64,000 nucleotides of DNA from Fischerella sp. JS2 (GCF_032393985.1 NZ_CP135918.1:868001-932000); one strand, 5' to 3'; shown: positions 53,924-63,436, counted from the first letter of the stretch. The notes: a model not told the origin generated them from the letters alone. Program-made: numbers and translations.

Positions 53924-56473
53924 TTATGTAGAAGGAATTTGAATATTACTAGCAAATAAACTTTGTAAGCGTTGTAGTTTAGAAGCATTTTGGTAAAGTA
54001 AATCACCTTTTCCTAATAGATATGCGGCTGTTGTTTCTGTACCTCCCAGAATAATTTTTGAATCTGCTTCACTAGCAGTACGTAAGGCTACTCTCCCTGG
54101 TAAATTTGAGCGTATTATGGGAGTGACTATTTTAGCTTCGGGACGTTGAGTAGCAATAATTAGATGAATTCCAGCGGCTCTTGCCTTTGCACCTAATCGT
54201 TTAATATATTGCTCTAGTGCTGTGCGGGTTTCTTTTTCTGCCATCAAATCGGCGTATTCATCAAAAATACAGACTATTCGAGGTAAAGACTGACGAGAAG
54301 TTTGATTGTATGTAGTTAGATCAGCACACCTAGCTTGTTCAAAGTGTTGGTAACGCAATTCCATTTCTGTTACCAGTTCATCCATTAATTCAATAGCGCG
54401 ATCGCTTTCTTTGACAACAGGCGCATACAACCACTGCATTTCCTCAAACTCGGGAAACGTCACCCGTTTGGGATCAACAAGAGCAATTTTTAGGTGTTTG
54501 GGTGAATGACGAATAATGAGACTGAGGAGAAGCGATCGCAAAAATTCACTTTTACCACTTCCTGTCGTACCCCCAACCAAAAAATGACAAGTATTCGGAT
54601 CAGATAAATCAGCCTCTACTAATTGTCCTTCCAAATTTACCCCAATGGCAATTTTCACTGGTGCTGTAGCAGGTAAAACTTGTGGCTTGATATAATCTGC
54701 AAACTTCGCAACTTGTCTATCGCAACGAGGTAAATCAACACTGACATAACCAGCTTGAGGTGCAATGAAGGGAGGATCTGCTAACCCCAACTGCACTTGT
54801 AAATCTTTAGATAAACGCAAAATCGAGTTAACGCTTACGCCTAAATGAGGTTTCAGCTTCACACGAATAAAAGCTGAACCAACAGCCGCACCTTGGTAAT
54901 CAACTTTGATTTTAAAAGATTGCAGAGTTGCAACCAATTCTTCAGCAATTGCATCAGCATTAACAGATTCCTGGCTATTCTTTATAGAAGAGATATCTGT
55001 TGAAACAAAATAAGTTTGACATTTTTGTTTTTGAGGACAAATTTCACACAGGTGAGGCTGAGTTGTCGGTGGTGGTGGATTAGGATGAGGTGGTTCCCAA
55101 GTCAACCATTGTTGCATTTGTTGTAATTTATAAGGAATCAGCCTATGAACTGTATTTTCTAGTTCTTCCCAGGTATATTTATACTCTTTAAATTCTGGCA
55201 AAACACAATATACTGCTGAATCTACAGGTACTTTCTTCTTTTGCCACAGCATGTAACTATAAAGTGCAACTTGCGCTAATTGTGCTGACGGATCTACAGG
55301 CTGATAAGTTTTGAATTCAACTACACAAAGGCGCTTGAGTTCAAAGTTGAAAACTAAGCAATCAAATTCTCCTACTACTTTTTGTTTGCTTTCATCAGGT
55401 AGATCAAAATAATGTTCAAGCTTACGTCCTTCTGAGATAAAAGTGTTACTCATCAGCTTTTCTGCACTACAATAGCGACGATTGACTACAAGTATTTCTG
55501 CGAAGCGTTTGATTAGTCCTTGTAATCCTTGCCAAACATTTAATAATGGCTGTGCTTGGTTGACATCTTTAGCAACAGCTTTTTCTAAATAAGCAGAAAA
55601 TTTGAGTTGATAAAAAAGCTGCTGCATGGTAGAGGCTATTTCCTCTACCTTTAATTGGGATACACCAAGTTGAAATAATTCTTTAAATTTTGGTTCATCA
55701 GTAGCTAAATTAATGAATTCATCAGCTAAATAATGAAATACATTACCAATACCAAGTTTATTATCTGATGGTATAAATAAGCTATTGCCGCCAAAATGCT
55801 GATGCAAATAAAATAGGCGAGGACACTCAAAAGCAACTCTAACTTTAGTAGCAGATAAAGATAAATTTTCAGATACATCTTTTGAGTGCTTTGAGGTGTT
55901 AGGCATATGAGCAAAAATATTACTGACAGTATTATGATTTAAAATTTTTAATAAATATTGATGCACAGCAGCTAGGTACACTGTATCCATTGCGGCATAA
56001 TGTAGCTGCTTTTCCGTCAAAGGACGCTTTCCCCAGTCACTTCCCTGTTCTTCCTTGTTGACATCACAAAAGTGACATAATTCAGTAGCTAAAGTTTTGA
56101 GTTGCAAGTTAGATACTTTTAAAATATCTTTTTTAATCCTTCTTGCTATTTTCAGAGTACAAGTAACATTCTGTGCAGAATTTCCACCTAAATACTTTAA
56201 ATCAAAACTAGCATTATGAAATATTTTTTCAACTTTGGGATTAATCATGATTTGGTTAATAAAAAATAAAACCAAATCAGGCTGATGCAACACATCAAGA
56301 ATATAAGTAAATTTTCCTGTCAAATCTCTAGGTTCTATCAGTATCTGAATTAATGACAATTTTGGATCAGAAGTTTGCCAATCTGCAACTTCTGTATCTA
56401 ACCATAGTGTTTTAGCCAGGGCAAATTTTGCTATTTGCATCCTGATTTCAGTAGGTTCTTTCAGGTACTGCAT
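53924..56473 (-). CDS. Fusion of DEDDy 3'-5' exonuclease, Cas4-like Fe-S nuclease and FtsK-type DNA translocase
   Basis: The 849-residue protein has three parts. (1) About 15-180: RNase D-like DEDDy exonuclease, with Asp26/Glu28 in LDTE, Asn87 to Asp91 in NASFD and Tyr159/Asp163 in YAAMD. (2) About 205-490: RecB/Cas4-like PD-(D/E)XK nuclease, with Cys217 in FECPRLFYL, His247, Asp371 in GEFD, Glu386-x-Lys388 in EFK, the QVALY motif (401-405), and Cys476/479/485 completing a four-cysteine Fe-S site. (3) About 505-849: FtsK alpha-like segment, Walker A GTTGSGKS (635-642), Walker B IFDE (736-739) and the ATQRP motor motif. A proline run (462-469) precedes the last cysteines. It lies 13 bp after the upstream ATPase gene. 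The role is inferred: powered processing of DNA ends or invading DNA. Confidence 0.9.
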   Translation of the reverse strand: MQYLKEPTEIRMQIAKFALAKTLWLDTEVADWQTSDPKLSLIQILIEPRDLTGKFTYILDVLHQPDLVLFFINQIMINPKVEKIFHNASFDLKYLGGNSAQNVTCTLKIARRIKKDILKVSNLQLKTLATELCHFCDVNKEEQGSDWGKRPLTEKQLHYAAMDTVYLAAVHQYLLKILNHNTVSNIFAHMPNTSKHSKDVSENLSLSATKVRVAFECPRLFYLHQHFGGNSLFIPSDNKLGIGNVFHYLADEFINLATDEPKFKELFQLGVSQLKVEEIASTMQQLFYQLKFSAYLEKAVAKDVNQAQPLLNVWQGLQGLIKRFAEILVVNRRYCSAEKLMSNTFISEGRKLEHYFDLPDESKQKVVGEFDCLVFNFELKRLCVVEFKTYQPVDPSAQLAQVALYSYMLWQKKKVPVDSAVYCVLPEFKEYKYTWEELENTVHRLIPYKLQQMQQWLTWEPPHPNPPPPTTQPHLCEICPQKQKCQTYFVSTDISSIKNSQESVNADAIAEELVATLQSFKIKVDYQGAAVGSAFIRVKLKPHLGVSVNSILRLSKDLQVQLGLADPPFIAPQAGYVSVDLPRCDRQVAKFADYIKPQVLPATAPVKIAIGVNLEGQLVEADLSDPNTCHFLVGGTTGSGKSEFLRSLLLSLIIRHSPKHLKIALVDPKRVTFPEFEEMQWLYAPVVKESDRAIELMDELVTEMELRYQHFEQARCADLTTYNQTSRQSLPRIVCIFDEYADLMAEKETRTALEQYIKRLGAKARAAGIHLIIATQRPEAKIVTPIIRSNLPGRVALRTASEADSKIILGGTETTAAYLLGKGDLLYQNASKLQRLQSLFASNIQIPST

Positions 56474-56486
56474 GGCTAAACATTAA

Positions 56487-58583
56487 TTATATTTTATTGA
56501 CTAAACAAATTAATCGGTCTTGTAACTTAGCTTTAGGATTGATAATTTTTACTTTTTGTTCCTGACATAATAAATCAATCAAGAGTTGAAGATCAGTTTC
56601 TTCTACTTCAGGAAACTGAGCAACAGACTGGGAAATTAAAGTTGCTACTCCCATATAGCTTTGAGTTTTGACTAAATTTAGCATAAAATCTTTAACTGGT
56701 CGCAAATCTTTTTTGCCGTTTCTATCAACAGTATCAGAACCTTGTTGAGAAATAATTCCTAAATCCTGCAATAAAGCACATTTATTTAAAATTTTAGTTT
56801 CACGAGTTAAAGATTGTAGTTCTTGTAAAGTAATAGTATTACCACCAAGCACCAATTCCTGAGCGATCGCAGAATTTACTAAACTATCGTATGTTGCTAA
56901 GTAATGAACTGAAGCAAGATTTGGTTTAATGTGATGATGATTGGTTCCTTTGAAAATTTGATTATAGATTTTATAACCAACCAGTTTTGTGTTTCCTACC
57001 GTGTTGATTCTAATCAAATATAGTTTTTTACAAATATTTTCTTGAATTGCTTTTTGACAAGCATTCATTATATTGAAAAAACTTGTCATATTAGCATCTT
57101 CTGTCCACACTATTCCTACTTTGTCTTGTTTATCAGGTGCTTGATAACTTAAGGAATAGCTAGCATATTTACCTTTGAGCAGTTTTGGCTTAATCGATTG
57201 TACTTGTAATGCCTCTAAAACTTCTTGCACCATCTTGATTAAGTCAGTTGCTGGTAAAAGAGATATTTTTCCTATTTTACTTTGAGTTTTCTTAAATTCC
57301 TGCTGCCATAGAAGTTGAAATTCAGCTATGATTCTTTCTCGATTTGATATATCAATTATTCTATCAGAGTCTTGATTTACGAGTGTAATAACTGGCTGAT
57401 TATTATTTTGTAATGTTTTGGTAGATGAATAATTTGTTTGATGCTTAGTAGGAATTTTTACTTTGGTATTTCCTAATAAAATTTTGTATTTTTGATACTC
57501 TAATCTACCCAAGATTAGAGCATTCCTTGGCATTGTTTTACCACCAGGAAAATTTGCCTCCAATAATTGCTGAGTTAAGGGAAAAATAGGTGAATTCGGT
57601 TTAGGGTTTGCTTTTTGATGTAGTGATTGTAATTTATCAGCCCAAAGCGATTCTGCTTGATCTAAATTAATAGGTTTGAGTGATACTAACCTGTCAATAC
57701 GAGCTTTGTCTGATTGTAAAATATAGTTTTTGCAGCGTATCCAGTTATCCTTAACTATGCTGATAATTATTAAAAAATTTTTGAGATTGTCGTTGTGAAT
57801 AGTAGTATTAATATTAAAAATAAGTTGAGAATTTGAATTAAAATTTATTGATGCTTCAACTTGATCAAAGCATAAAACTATTGGTTGAGTATCAGTGGAA
57901 ATTTTACCAAAATTAGCTAATATATTTTTTGCTGCATCCTCAGTATCAATACAGTATTTCACTCTTAAAGCTTGCATTGATTCTTCACTGATATCATCTC
58001 CTTTTAACCACTCGCACGCTATGGTATAAAGTTCAGGATTTGTCAAGTCGTGTAGCACTCCGAAAAAAACCTCAGGATTATAAATACCTGCCTGTTGGTA
58101 GTTATCCTTAAGATGCTTGATAAATTTTTGGCGATCATTCAGTAACAATTTCCAGATGTTATCATTTTTATTAATAAAAGCAGATAAGCTCTTTAGCCAA
58201 AGTATCAGTTGAGATTCTTGCTGACCATTTGGTACTTTGATTAAACTATCAACCGTATAGCGCAAAACATGTCGCCATATATAGTCATTTTCAGCCCAAG
58301 GGCCAATATAAGCAAAAAAAGCTTTAGGATTAAATTTATGCTTGAGTCTACCTAGTAAATAACTTTTGCCAGAACCCGAATCACCTATCAGCAATACAGT
58401 ACGACTGCGATGGTCTATCGTCACTAATTGTAATAATTCTTCAATCTCATTGATTGCTTCTTGATGAATAGATTCAACCACAGATTTGAAGTCTTGATGT
58501 TCAGTCCAAAAATTACCTGTTTTCAAATTTACTAGGTCAAACGGGTTAACCTCACGTTGAATAATTTCGTTGATTGATGCCAT
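56487..58583 (-). CDS. AAA/STAND-like ATPase partner protein
   Basis: The 698-residue protein has Walker A GDSGSGKS (residues 67-74) and Walker B-like IVLCFDQVE (235-243), as in ORC/Cdc6-, BREX- and STAND-type ATPases. Helical segments follow (to about 370), then a linker. A distinct beta-rich region (about 430-560; YSLSYQAPDKQDKVGIVWTED and KKLYLIRINTVGN) could be a degenerate restriction-endonuclease-like or sensing domain. The C-terminus (about 590-698) looks like winged helices (LLQDLGIISQQGS and LLIDLLCQEQKVKIINP). It lies 13 bp upstream of the fusion nuclease and 58 bp downstream of the winged-helix gene. I do not recognise a characterised family beyond the ATPase core. Confidence 0.8.
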   Translation of the reverse strand: MASINEIIQREVNPFDLVNLKTGNFWTEHQDFKSVVESIHQEAINEIEELLQLVTIDHRSRTVLLIGDSGSGKSYLLGRLKHKFNPKAFFAYIGPWAENDYIWRHVLRYTVDSLIKVPNGQQESQLILWLKSLSAFINKNDNIWKLLLNDRQKFIKHLKDNYQQAGIYNPEVFFGVLHDLTNPELYTIACEWLKGDDISEESMQALRVKYCIDTEDAAKNILANFGKISTDTQPIVLCFDQVEASINFNSNSQLIFNINTTIHNDNLKNFLIIISIVKDNWIRCKNYILQSDKARIDRLVSLKPINLDQAESLWADKLQSLHQKANPKPNSPIFPLTQQLLEANFPGGKTMPRNALILGRLEYQKYKILLGNTKVKIPTKHQTNYSSTKTLQNNNQPVITLVNQDSDRIIDISNRERIIAEFQLLWQQEFKKTQSKIGKISLLPATDLIKMVQEVLEALQVQSIKPKLLKGKYASYSLSYQAPDKQDKVGIVWTEDANMTSFFNIMNACQKAIQENICKKLYLIRINTVGNTKLVGYKIYNQIFKGTNHHHIKPNLASVHYLATYDSLVNSAIAQELVLGGNTITLQELQSLTRETKILNKCALLQDLGIISQQGSDTVDRNGKKDLRPVKDFMLNLVKTQSYMGVATLISQSVAQFPEVEETDLQLLIDLLCQEQKVKIINPKAKLQDRLICLVNKI

Positions 58584-58641
58584 ACTTAAATTTTGATGAG
58601 AGAGCGAACTTCAATTATGTGTAAAATTGCAGTAATGATTG

Positions 58642-59487
58642 CTAGTTAACACTGATAAAAAACAGCGAACCACCTACATTTTGTTGAATTCCAGCATCAA
58701 CTTGTTCTGGAGTATAAGGTTTTGGATCTAATAGGGTGCTAAACTCAATTTGATCATTCCTTTGTAACCGATACAGCGCCTTATCCAACTCATCCCGTGA
58801 CAATGGCGGTTGCAACTTTTGCCGCAAATGGTAAATTGGCAAATAATTATCAGTACCAAGCTCTTTATCTAATTTCTGGATAGTTTGTAAAATTTCTTCG
58901 TCAGTGATATTGATAATCGTCTCAACACCTGACTCTGTACTGTGAACAGCTGAAGTAGAGACTTGTTCTGGTTTAACTCTCAAAGTTTTTCGCAGAAAGC
59001 GCACGTAATTATTTAGTAGATCCAAGCTAATGTTTGCAGCACCTTTGGGACTGTAGTCATCTCGTAAAAATTCTATTCCACGTTCAGTCAGCCAAACCTC
59101 AGGTTTCGTTCTTTTGATTTTAAGTTCAACTTCAATTAATCCGCGATCGCTTAAAGTTTTCAATATTGTGTCTCTTTCTGCGGCTTTGAGTGAAGTAATC
59201 TTACTAGGAGTGATTTTGCCTGAAGTTTTACTTAGCTTCTCTAAAACTTTACGTTCTTTATCTGTAATCGGTAATTCGGCTGGATCAAGTTTCAATAGTG
59301 CTTGACCAGGCGATAAAATCTTGACTGTGGCAGTCTCACGCGAAAAGTCTACTAGATTGCGATCGCCTAAATCTCGACATATATTATCTTTACCTTTAAA
59401 GGTTTTGAAAACACTACCACTAAGGCTTGCTCGATAGTTAGAACATCCTAACAGCTTTAGTAAGAACTTTAATTCATTAGTATCCAT
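58642..59487 (-). CDS. Winged-helix-like DNA-binding protein of the nuclease-ATPase operon
   Basis: The 281-residue protein appears to contain several winged-helix units. One is near residues 70-150 (ITDKERKVLEKLSKTSGKITPSKI and LKTLSDRGLIEVELK). A C-terminal one is near 195-281 (LPIYHLRQKLQPPLSRDELDKALYRLQRNDQIEF, ending GGSLFFISVN). There is no enzymatic motif. As first gene of the leftward set it may target the ATPase-nuclease pair to DNA or regulate the operon. No promoter was identified, but 217 bp of upstream DNA separates it from the preceding glycosyltransferase gene. Confidence 0.75.
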   Translation of the reverse strand: MDTNELKFLLKLLGCSNYRASLSGSVFKTFKGKDNICRDLGDRNLVDFSRETATVKILSPGQALLKLDPAELPITDKERKVLEKLSKTSGKITPSKITSLKAAERDTILKTLSDRGLIEVELKIKRTKPEVWLTERGIEFLRDDYSPKGAANISLDLLNNYVRFLRKTLRVKPEQVSTSAVHSTESGVETIINITDEEILQTIQKLDKELGTDNYLPIYHLRQKLQPPLSRDELDKALYRLQRNDQIEFSTLLDPKPYTPEQVDAGIQQNVGGSLFFISVN

Positions 59488-59654
59488 GCGGGTAATCTTA
59501 CCTGTGTCTGAATCAGCACTACTCTAGCTAAAATGGCTATAATTGACACACCTACTCCATCGTAGCGAGAATTAATGCAATCAGGCAAAGTGCTGTATTC
59601 TTTCTTTAGGTGAGTCCAAAAAATAAACTATCCAATTTTTTACTCAAGGCGATT

Positions 59655-59700
59655 TTCCCCTTCCCTTGTCTCCCTTGTCTTCCTTGTCTCCCTTGTCCCC
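59655..59700. repeat. CTTGTCTCC repeat block upstream of the operon
   Basis: Units CCTTGTCTCC, CCTTGTCTTCC and CCTTGTCCCCC repeat about five times between the glycosyltransferase stop codon and the promoter region of the winged-helix gene. This is the same family as at 16331-16490. Confidence 0.8.
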
Positions 59701-59704
59701 CTTA

Positions 59705-60652
59705 CTACCCCCGTACCTGTCGCAATACTTCAAACGCCTTTCCCCTCACACCCCCAGGTAAAAACGATAACCATAACCCAGTCCACGCTTTAGCAACAGA
59801 AAAAGACTTACCGGCAAAAACTAACTCTCTACCTTTTTTAACTTCTCCCTTTTCAATCAACCGCAAACCTAAGAACAACTGTGTTTCTGCAAGACGCTGT
59901 AACCTAACTTTCTCTAACTTATCTGACTCAAATTTATAACTACTTAAATACCGCAATTTATCCTGCAAATAAGGAATAGCACGATTGATTCCTTGCTGTT
60001 CTGCATGTACGCGATATTCCATCAACAATTCTGGTAAATAATAACCTTTTTTACCTGCTAAAGCGAGCCGCACAAATAAATCATTGTCCTCGCAATTTTG
60101 CCAATTAGGTTGCATAAACTCTAACTCTGACAAAGTTTGGCGACGAAATAAAGTTGCACCAATTTGAAAACTTTGTTGAATAAATACTACTTCTAATAAA
60201 TTATTTACAACACCTGCTGATAAATTTGCTCTACCCCAGCGACGAGAATTGTCTTGAGTTTTGACTTCATCTTTAATATTGTCAATATTAATAATCCAAT
60301 GGTCAGTACTAACAAAATCAATGCTATGGTCTTGATCTAAAATGGTTGCAGTACGTACTAAAAAATCTGGTGTTAATCTATCATCATCATCAAATTTGAT
60401 AAAATATTCACCTGTAGCAGCCTCAAACCCAGAGCGCATATTATTGCTTTTACCGATATTTTGCGAGTGGCGAATATATCTAATGCGGCTATCTGTGTAT
60501 TGCGAGATTAATTTGGGTGTACCATCACGAGAACCATCATCACAGATAATTAATTCTAAGTCTTGATAAGTTTGCTGTAGTACACTGTCAATAGCAAAAG
60601 GTAAAAGCTTAACTCGGTTAAAAGTTGGAATACAAATACTGATTTTTGGCAT
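59705..60652 (-). CDS. Family 2 glycosyltransferase
   Basis: The 315-residue protein begins PKISICIPTFNRVKLLPFAI and has the GT-A signatures ELIICDDGSRDGT (near residue 33), the DXD-like KFDDDDRLTPDF and ENDLFVRLALAGKKGYYL. It is a cytoplasmic NDP-sugar transferase for polysaccharide, glycolipid or protein glycans; the acceptor and sugar are unknown. It belongs to a small glycosyltransferase cluster with the next two genes, of which the last is divergent. Confidence 0.92.
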   Translation of the reverse strand: MPKISICIPTFNRVKLLPFAIDSVLQQTYQDLELIICDDGSRDGTPKLISQYTDSRIRYIRHSQNIGKSNNMRSGFEAATGEYFIKFDDDDRLTPDFLVRTATILDQDHSIDFVSTDHWIINIDNIKDEVKTQDNSRRWGRANLSAGVVNNLLEVVFIQQSFQIGATLFRRQTLSELEFMQPNWQNCEDNDLFVRLALAGKKGYYLPELLMEYRVHAEQQGINRAIPYLQDKLRYLSSYKFESDKLEKVRLQRLAETQLFLGLRLIEKGEVKKGRELVFAGKSFSVAKAWTGLWLSFLPGGVRGKAFEVLRQVRG

Positions 60653-60762
60653 ATTTTTTTATAATATAAAAAATACTAACTAGCAACTTAATCGGTGTTA
60701 ATCTGTGTGCATTGGTATTCGATTCATCAATTTTTTCTCAGCCATGATCTCTCCTAAGCAAA

Positions 60763-61782
60763 TCAAGCAATCGTTCTTTTAATTTTCTTCATCACCCTTT
60801 TAATTAATCGATTAGTCTTTGCTGTTACAGTTGGCGGTTTTAGTTGCTGTGGTTTCTGCTTTGGTTGTTTGAGAAATCGATAATATAAAAATTCTTCTCG
60901 ATAGCAAATATTAACATCTTCACCACGACACAAACGGGCAAAATCACTGGCAGGGTAGCTCATATAGTGAATCCGATGAATAGGTTTTAATCCCTCTTGG
61001 TTGTAAAGGATATTGTCAATATTGACAAATAAATCTGCATTAGCACAATTACCTGTTTTGTCTTCACCGTTAGGGCTAAGAGTATAGTTAAAAATAGAGT
61101 ACTTGCCATCTATCGTCATGTAATTAAATAAAGCTGAACTTGACCACCAAAATTTTTTATTTATCCATTCAACTTCTCTTTTTTCAATCAGGTGGTGCAT
61201 CAGATTATTTAATTGATCAATTCCAAAGAGTCCCTGGTGGGAACCAAAAAAACTATTGCAATGAATTCTAGAACGTAATTGAGCTTTTGCAATATTAGTT
61301 GCACGTTGGGCAAGTTCAAGATTAATATCTGTAGCAGCTTCAGGCTTGGCATGTTCCCAATCATCAAAAACTAAATCGTAAGTGTCTAGTTTGATTAAGA
61401 CATCATCAATTGGTTTCATTACTAAGCTGTCGGCATCATAAAATATGAACTTTTCAAAATCTCCATCAAATGCAGCGAATTTTCTATGAACAAAACCTTT
61501 ATACCAGCCAGGACGGGTTAACTGAGATTCTTGAGTTCTTGGATGAGCATCCCACACTTGATTGACAAAATCATCCCAACGCTGAATTGTCTCCCAATTC
61601 TCAAAAAGACTAACATTTGGTCTAGACTTAATTTCTTTTGCAATTAGCTCTAATTGTTGATTATAGGGAATAATACAAACTGGGATCTCTGGACTAATAT
61701 TTCTTTCAATGCTATTTAATAATGCAACCAACTGGTCATAAACAGCATCATTAGCAAGAGTATAAATACCAACTGTTTTCAT
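60763..61782 (-). CDS. Glycosyltransferase-like protein of unassigned family
   Basis: The protein of about 339 residues starts MKTVGIYTLANDAVYDQLVALLNSIER and has KFIFYDADSLVMKPIDDVL, a DxD-like feature of GT-A enzymes that use nucleotide sugars, and a C-terminal basic tail. It resembles an Npun_R2821/R2823-type family of cyanobacterial proteins, which I recall only by name. The ATG at 61782 is preferred to the TTG at 61791. It forms a leftward pair with the family 2 gene 110 bp away. Confidence 0.7.
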   Translation of the reverse strand: MKTVGIYTLANDAVYDQLVALLNSIERNISPEIPVCIIPYNQQLELIAKEIKSRPNVSLFENWETIQRWDDFVNQVWDAHPRTQESQLTRPGWYKGFVHRKFAAFDGDFEKFIFYDADSLVMKPIDDVLIKLDTYDLVFDDWEHAKPEAATDINLELAQRATNIAKAQLRSRIHCNSFFGSHQGLFGIDQLNNLMHHLIEKREVEWINKKFWWSSSALFNYMTIDGKYSIFNYTLSPNGEDKTGNCANADLFVNIDNILYNQEGLKPIHRIHYMSYPASDFARLCRGEDVNICYREEFLYYRFLKQPKQKPQQLKPPTVTAKTNRLIKRVMKKIKRTIA

Positions 61783-61858
61783 ACTGATCAATTATCTTGA
61801 TATTGAAGTTATTAAGTAGTGGTCATGAACTGTATAGCTGAATACAAATGAAAAACCT

Positions 61859-61887
61859 CACCCCTCTCCTTGTCAAGAAGAGGGGTG
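61859..61887. repeat. Hairpin CACCCCTCT ... AGAGGGGTG
   Basis: A perfect 9-bp inverted repeat with an 11-nt loop lies between the divergent glycosyltransferase genes. The sequence is a dispersed repeat type common in Nostocales. Confidence 0.7.
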
Positions 61888-62023
61888 TCCGATAGGACTG
61901 AGAGAGGTGACTTTCAAGTCAGTTTAAATACATAGAGTTCTAGATGATGACATAAAATACACCAACAGGTCATTCTATATACATCACTGTACTTGTCAAT
62001 ATTATTCCCAACTAAATTCCTTT

Positions 62024-63247
62024 ATGAACATTTTGATGTTATCTTCCACTTTTCCTTATCCGCCAACGCGGGGAGGAACCCAAGTGCGAACGTTTAACTT
62101 ACTCAAGTATCTTCATCAACGCCATGCTATTACTCTTGTCACTCAACGGGAAGCTGATGTCACAGATGCAGAAATTACAGACTTACAAAATTGGGTAAAG
62201 AATTTAGTTGTTTTTAAGCGTCCTCCTGATTTAGGAACTAGTGGCAGTGTAGTAAAGAAAATTCAACGATTTATTAGTTTTGTACAAGATGGAATTCCAC
62301 CGAGTATCTTAAACCGCTATTGTGGGGAAATGCAAGAATGGATTGATAATTTTGTACAGGCAGGAAAATGTGATGTTATTACCTGCGAACATAGTGCCAA
62401 TGAAATCTATATAAAACCTCATTTTAAAAAACAGGTAAGAACTATAGTTAATGTGCATAGTTCTGTTTATGGAACCTGCCGCAACCAACTAGAAATTGGT
62501 ATTTCTGAAAATCCTTGGCGAGATAGAATAAACTTACCTTTGTTACGACGTTACGAACAACACTACTGCTCTAAATTTTCAGCAATTGTAGCGACTACAC
62601 AAGAAGATCAAATTCAACTGCAACAGTTCAATCCTAATGCTGAGATTACCATAATTCCTAATGGTGTGGATTTAGAATCATTTCCCTATCGCATTAGTGA
62701 TCCGACAGGACACCGTTTAGTTTTTATCGGTGCAATGGATAATTTAGCAAATATTGATGCCGTCTGCTTTTTTAGCAACGAAGTTTTACCAAAAGTTCAA
62801 GAACGTTATCCAGATACAACTTTTGATATTGTTGGTTCTCGTCCTGTACCGGAGGTTTTGGCACTGCAAGCAAAACCAGGAATTACTGTGACTGGACGTG
62901 TGCCTTCAATGGTAGAGTATTTGCACAAAGCCACTGTCTGTGTTGTACCGATGCGGACAGGATTCGGGATTAAAAATAAAACCTTAGAGGCAATGGCAGC
63001 TGGCATCCCAGTAGTCGCAAGCGATCGCGGTTTAGAAGGATTAGCTGTAGACGGCGCAAATGTTCCACTCACTGCACTACGAGCAAATCATCCAGCTGAA
63101 TATATTAGTGCCATTAGTCACCTATTTAGTAACTCACAACTACGGGATGAATTATCTTCCAACGGTAGACAATTGATAGAAAATGAATTCACTTGGGAAA
63201 GCGCAGGTAAACGCTACGAGCAAATATGTATTGAAAAATTGCCTTAA
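62024..63247 (+). CDS. Family 4 glycosyltransferase (GT-B)
   Basis: The 407-residue protein begins MNILMLSSTFPYPPTRGGTQVRTFNLLKYL. It contains IIPNGVDLESFPYR and RLVFIGAMDNLANIDAVCFF, with the C-terminal nucleotide-sugar motif TGFGIKNKTLEAMAAGIPVVASDRGLEGL (E-x7-E-like). These mark a retaining GT4-type glycosyltransferase. The donor and acceptor are unknown. It is transcribed away from the other glycosyltransferases and may belong to the same polysaccharide pathway. Confidence 0.92.
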   Translation: MNILMLSSTFPYPPTRGGTQVRTFNLLKYLHQRHAITLVTQREADVTDAEITDLQNWVKNLVVFKRPPDLGTSGSVVKKIQRFISFVQDGIPPSILNRYCGEMQEWIDNFVQAGKCDVITCEHSANEIYIKPHFKKQVRTIVNVHSSVYGTCRNQLEIGISENPWRDRINLPLLRRYEQHYCSKFSAIVATTQEDQIQLQQFNPNAEITIIPNGVDLESFPYRISDPTGHRLVFIGAMDNLANIDAVCFFSNEVLPKVQERYPDTTFDIVGSRPVPEVLALQAKPGITVTGRVPSMVEYLHKATVCVVPMRTGFGIKNKTLEAMAAGIPVVASDRGLEGLAVDGANVPLTALRANHPAEYISAISHLFSNSQLRDELSSNGRQLIENEFTWESAGKRYEQICIEKLP

Positions 63248-63388
63248 AAGGGAATAGCTTACTAGACAAAAACAACAGAAAAATCCCCATAAATAAATTA
63301 AGAGGATTTGAAATAGACATATTTTTCTAGCGCTTATTGGATGAAAAAAATATTTTTATTTCTTTTCGCGAATAGATTTAGCGCCTAC

Positions 63389-63418
63389 AATTAGTGGGCA
63401 ATTAAAATCCCACTAATT
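63389..63418. terminator. 10-bp hairpin downstream of the GT4 gene
   Basis: AATTAGTGGG (63389-63398) pairs with CCCACTAATT (63409-63418). It lies between the GT4 gene and the convergent small secreted-protein gene. The following CCCTTTTGCC is only a weak T tract. Confidence 0.45.
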
Positions 63419-63436
63419 CCCTTTTGCCTCCTTCAA

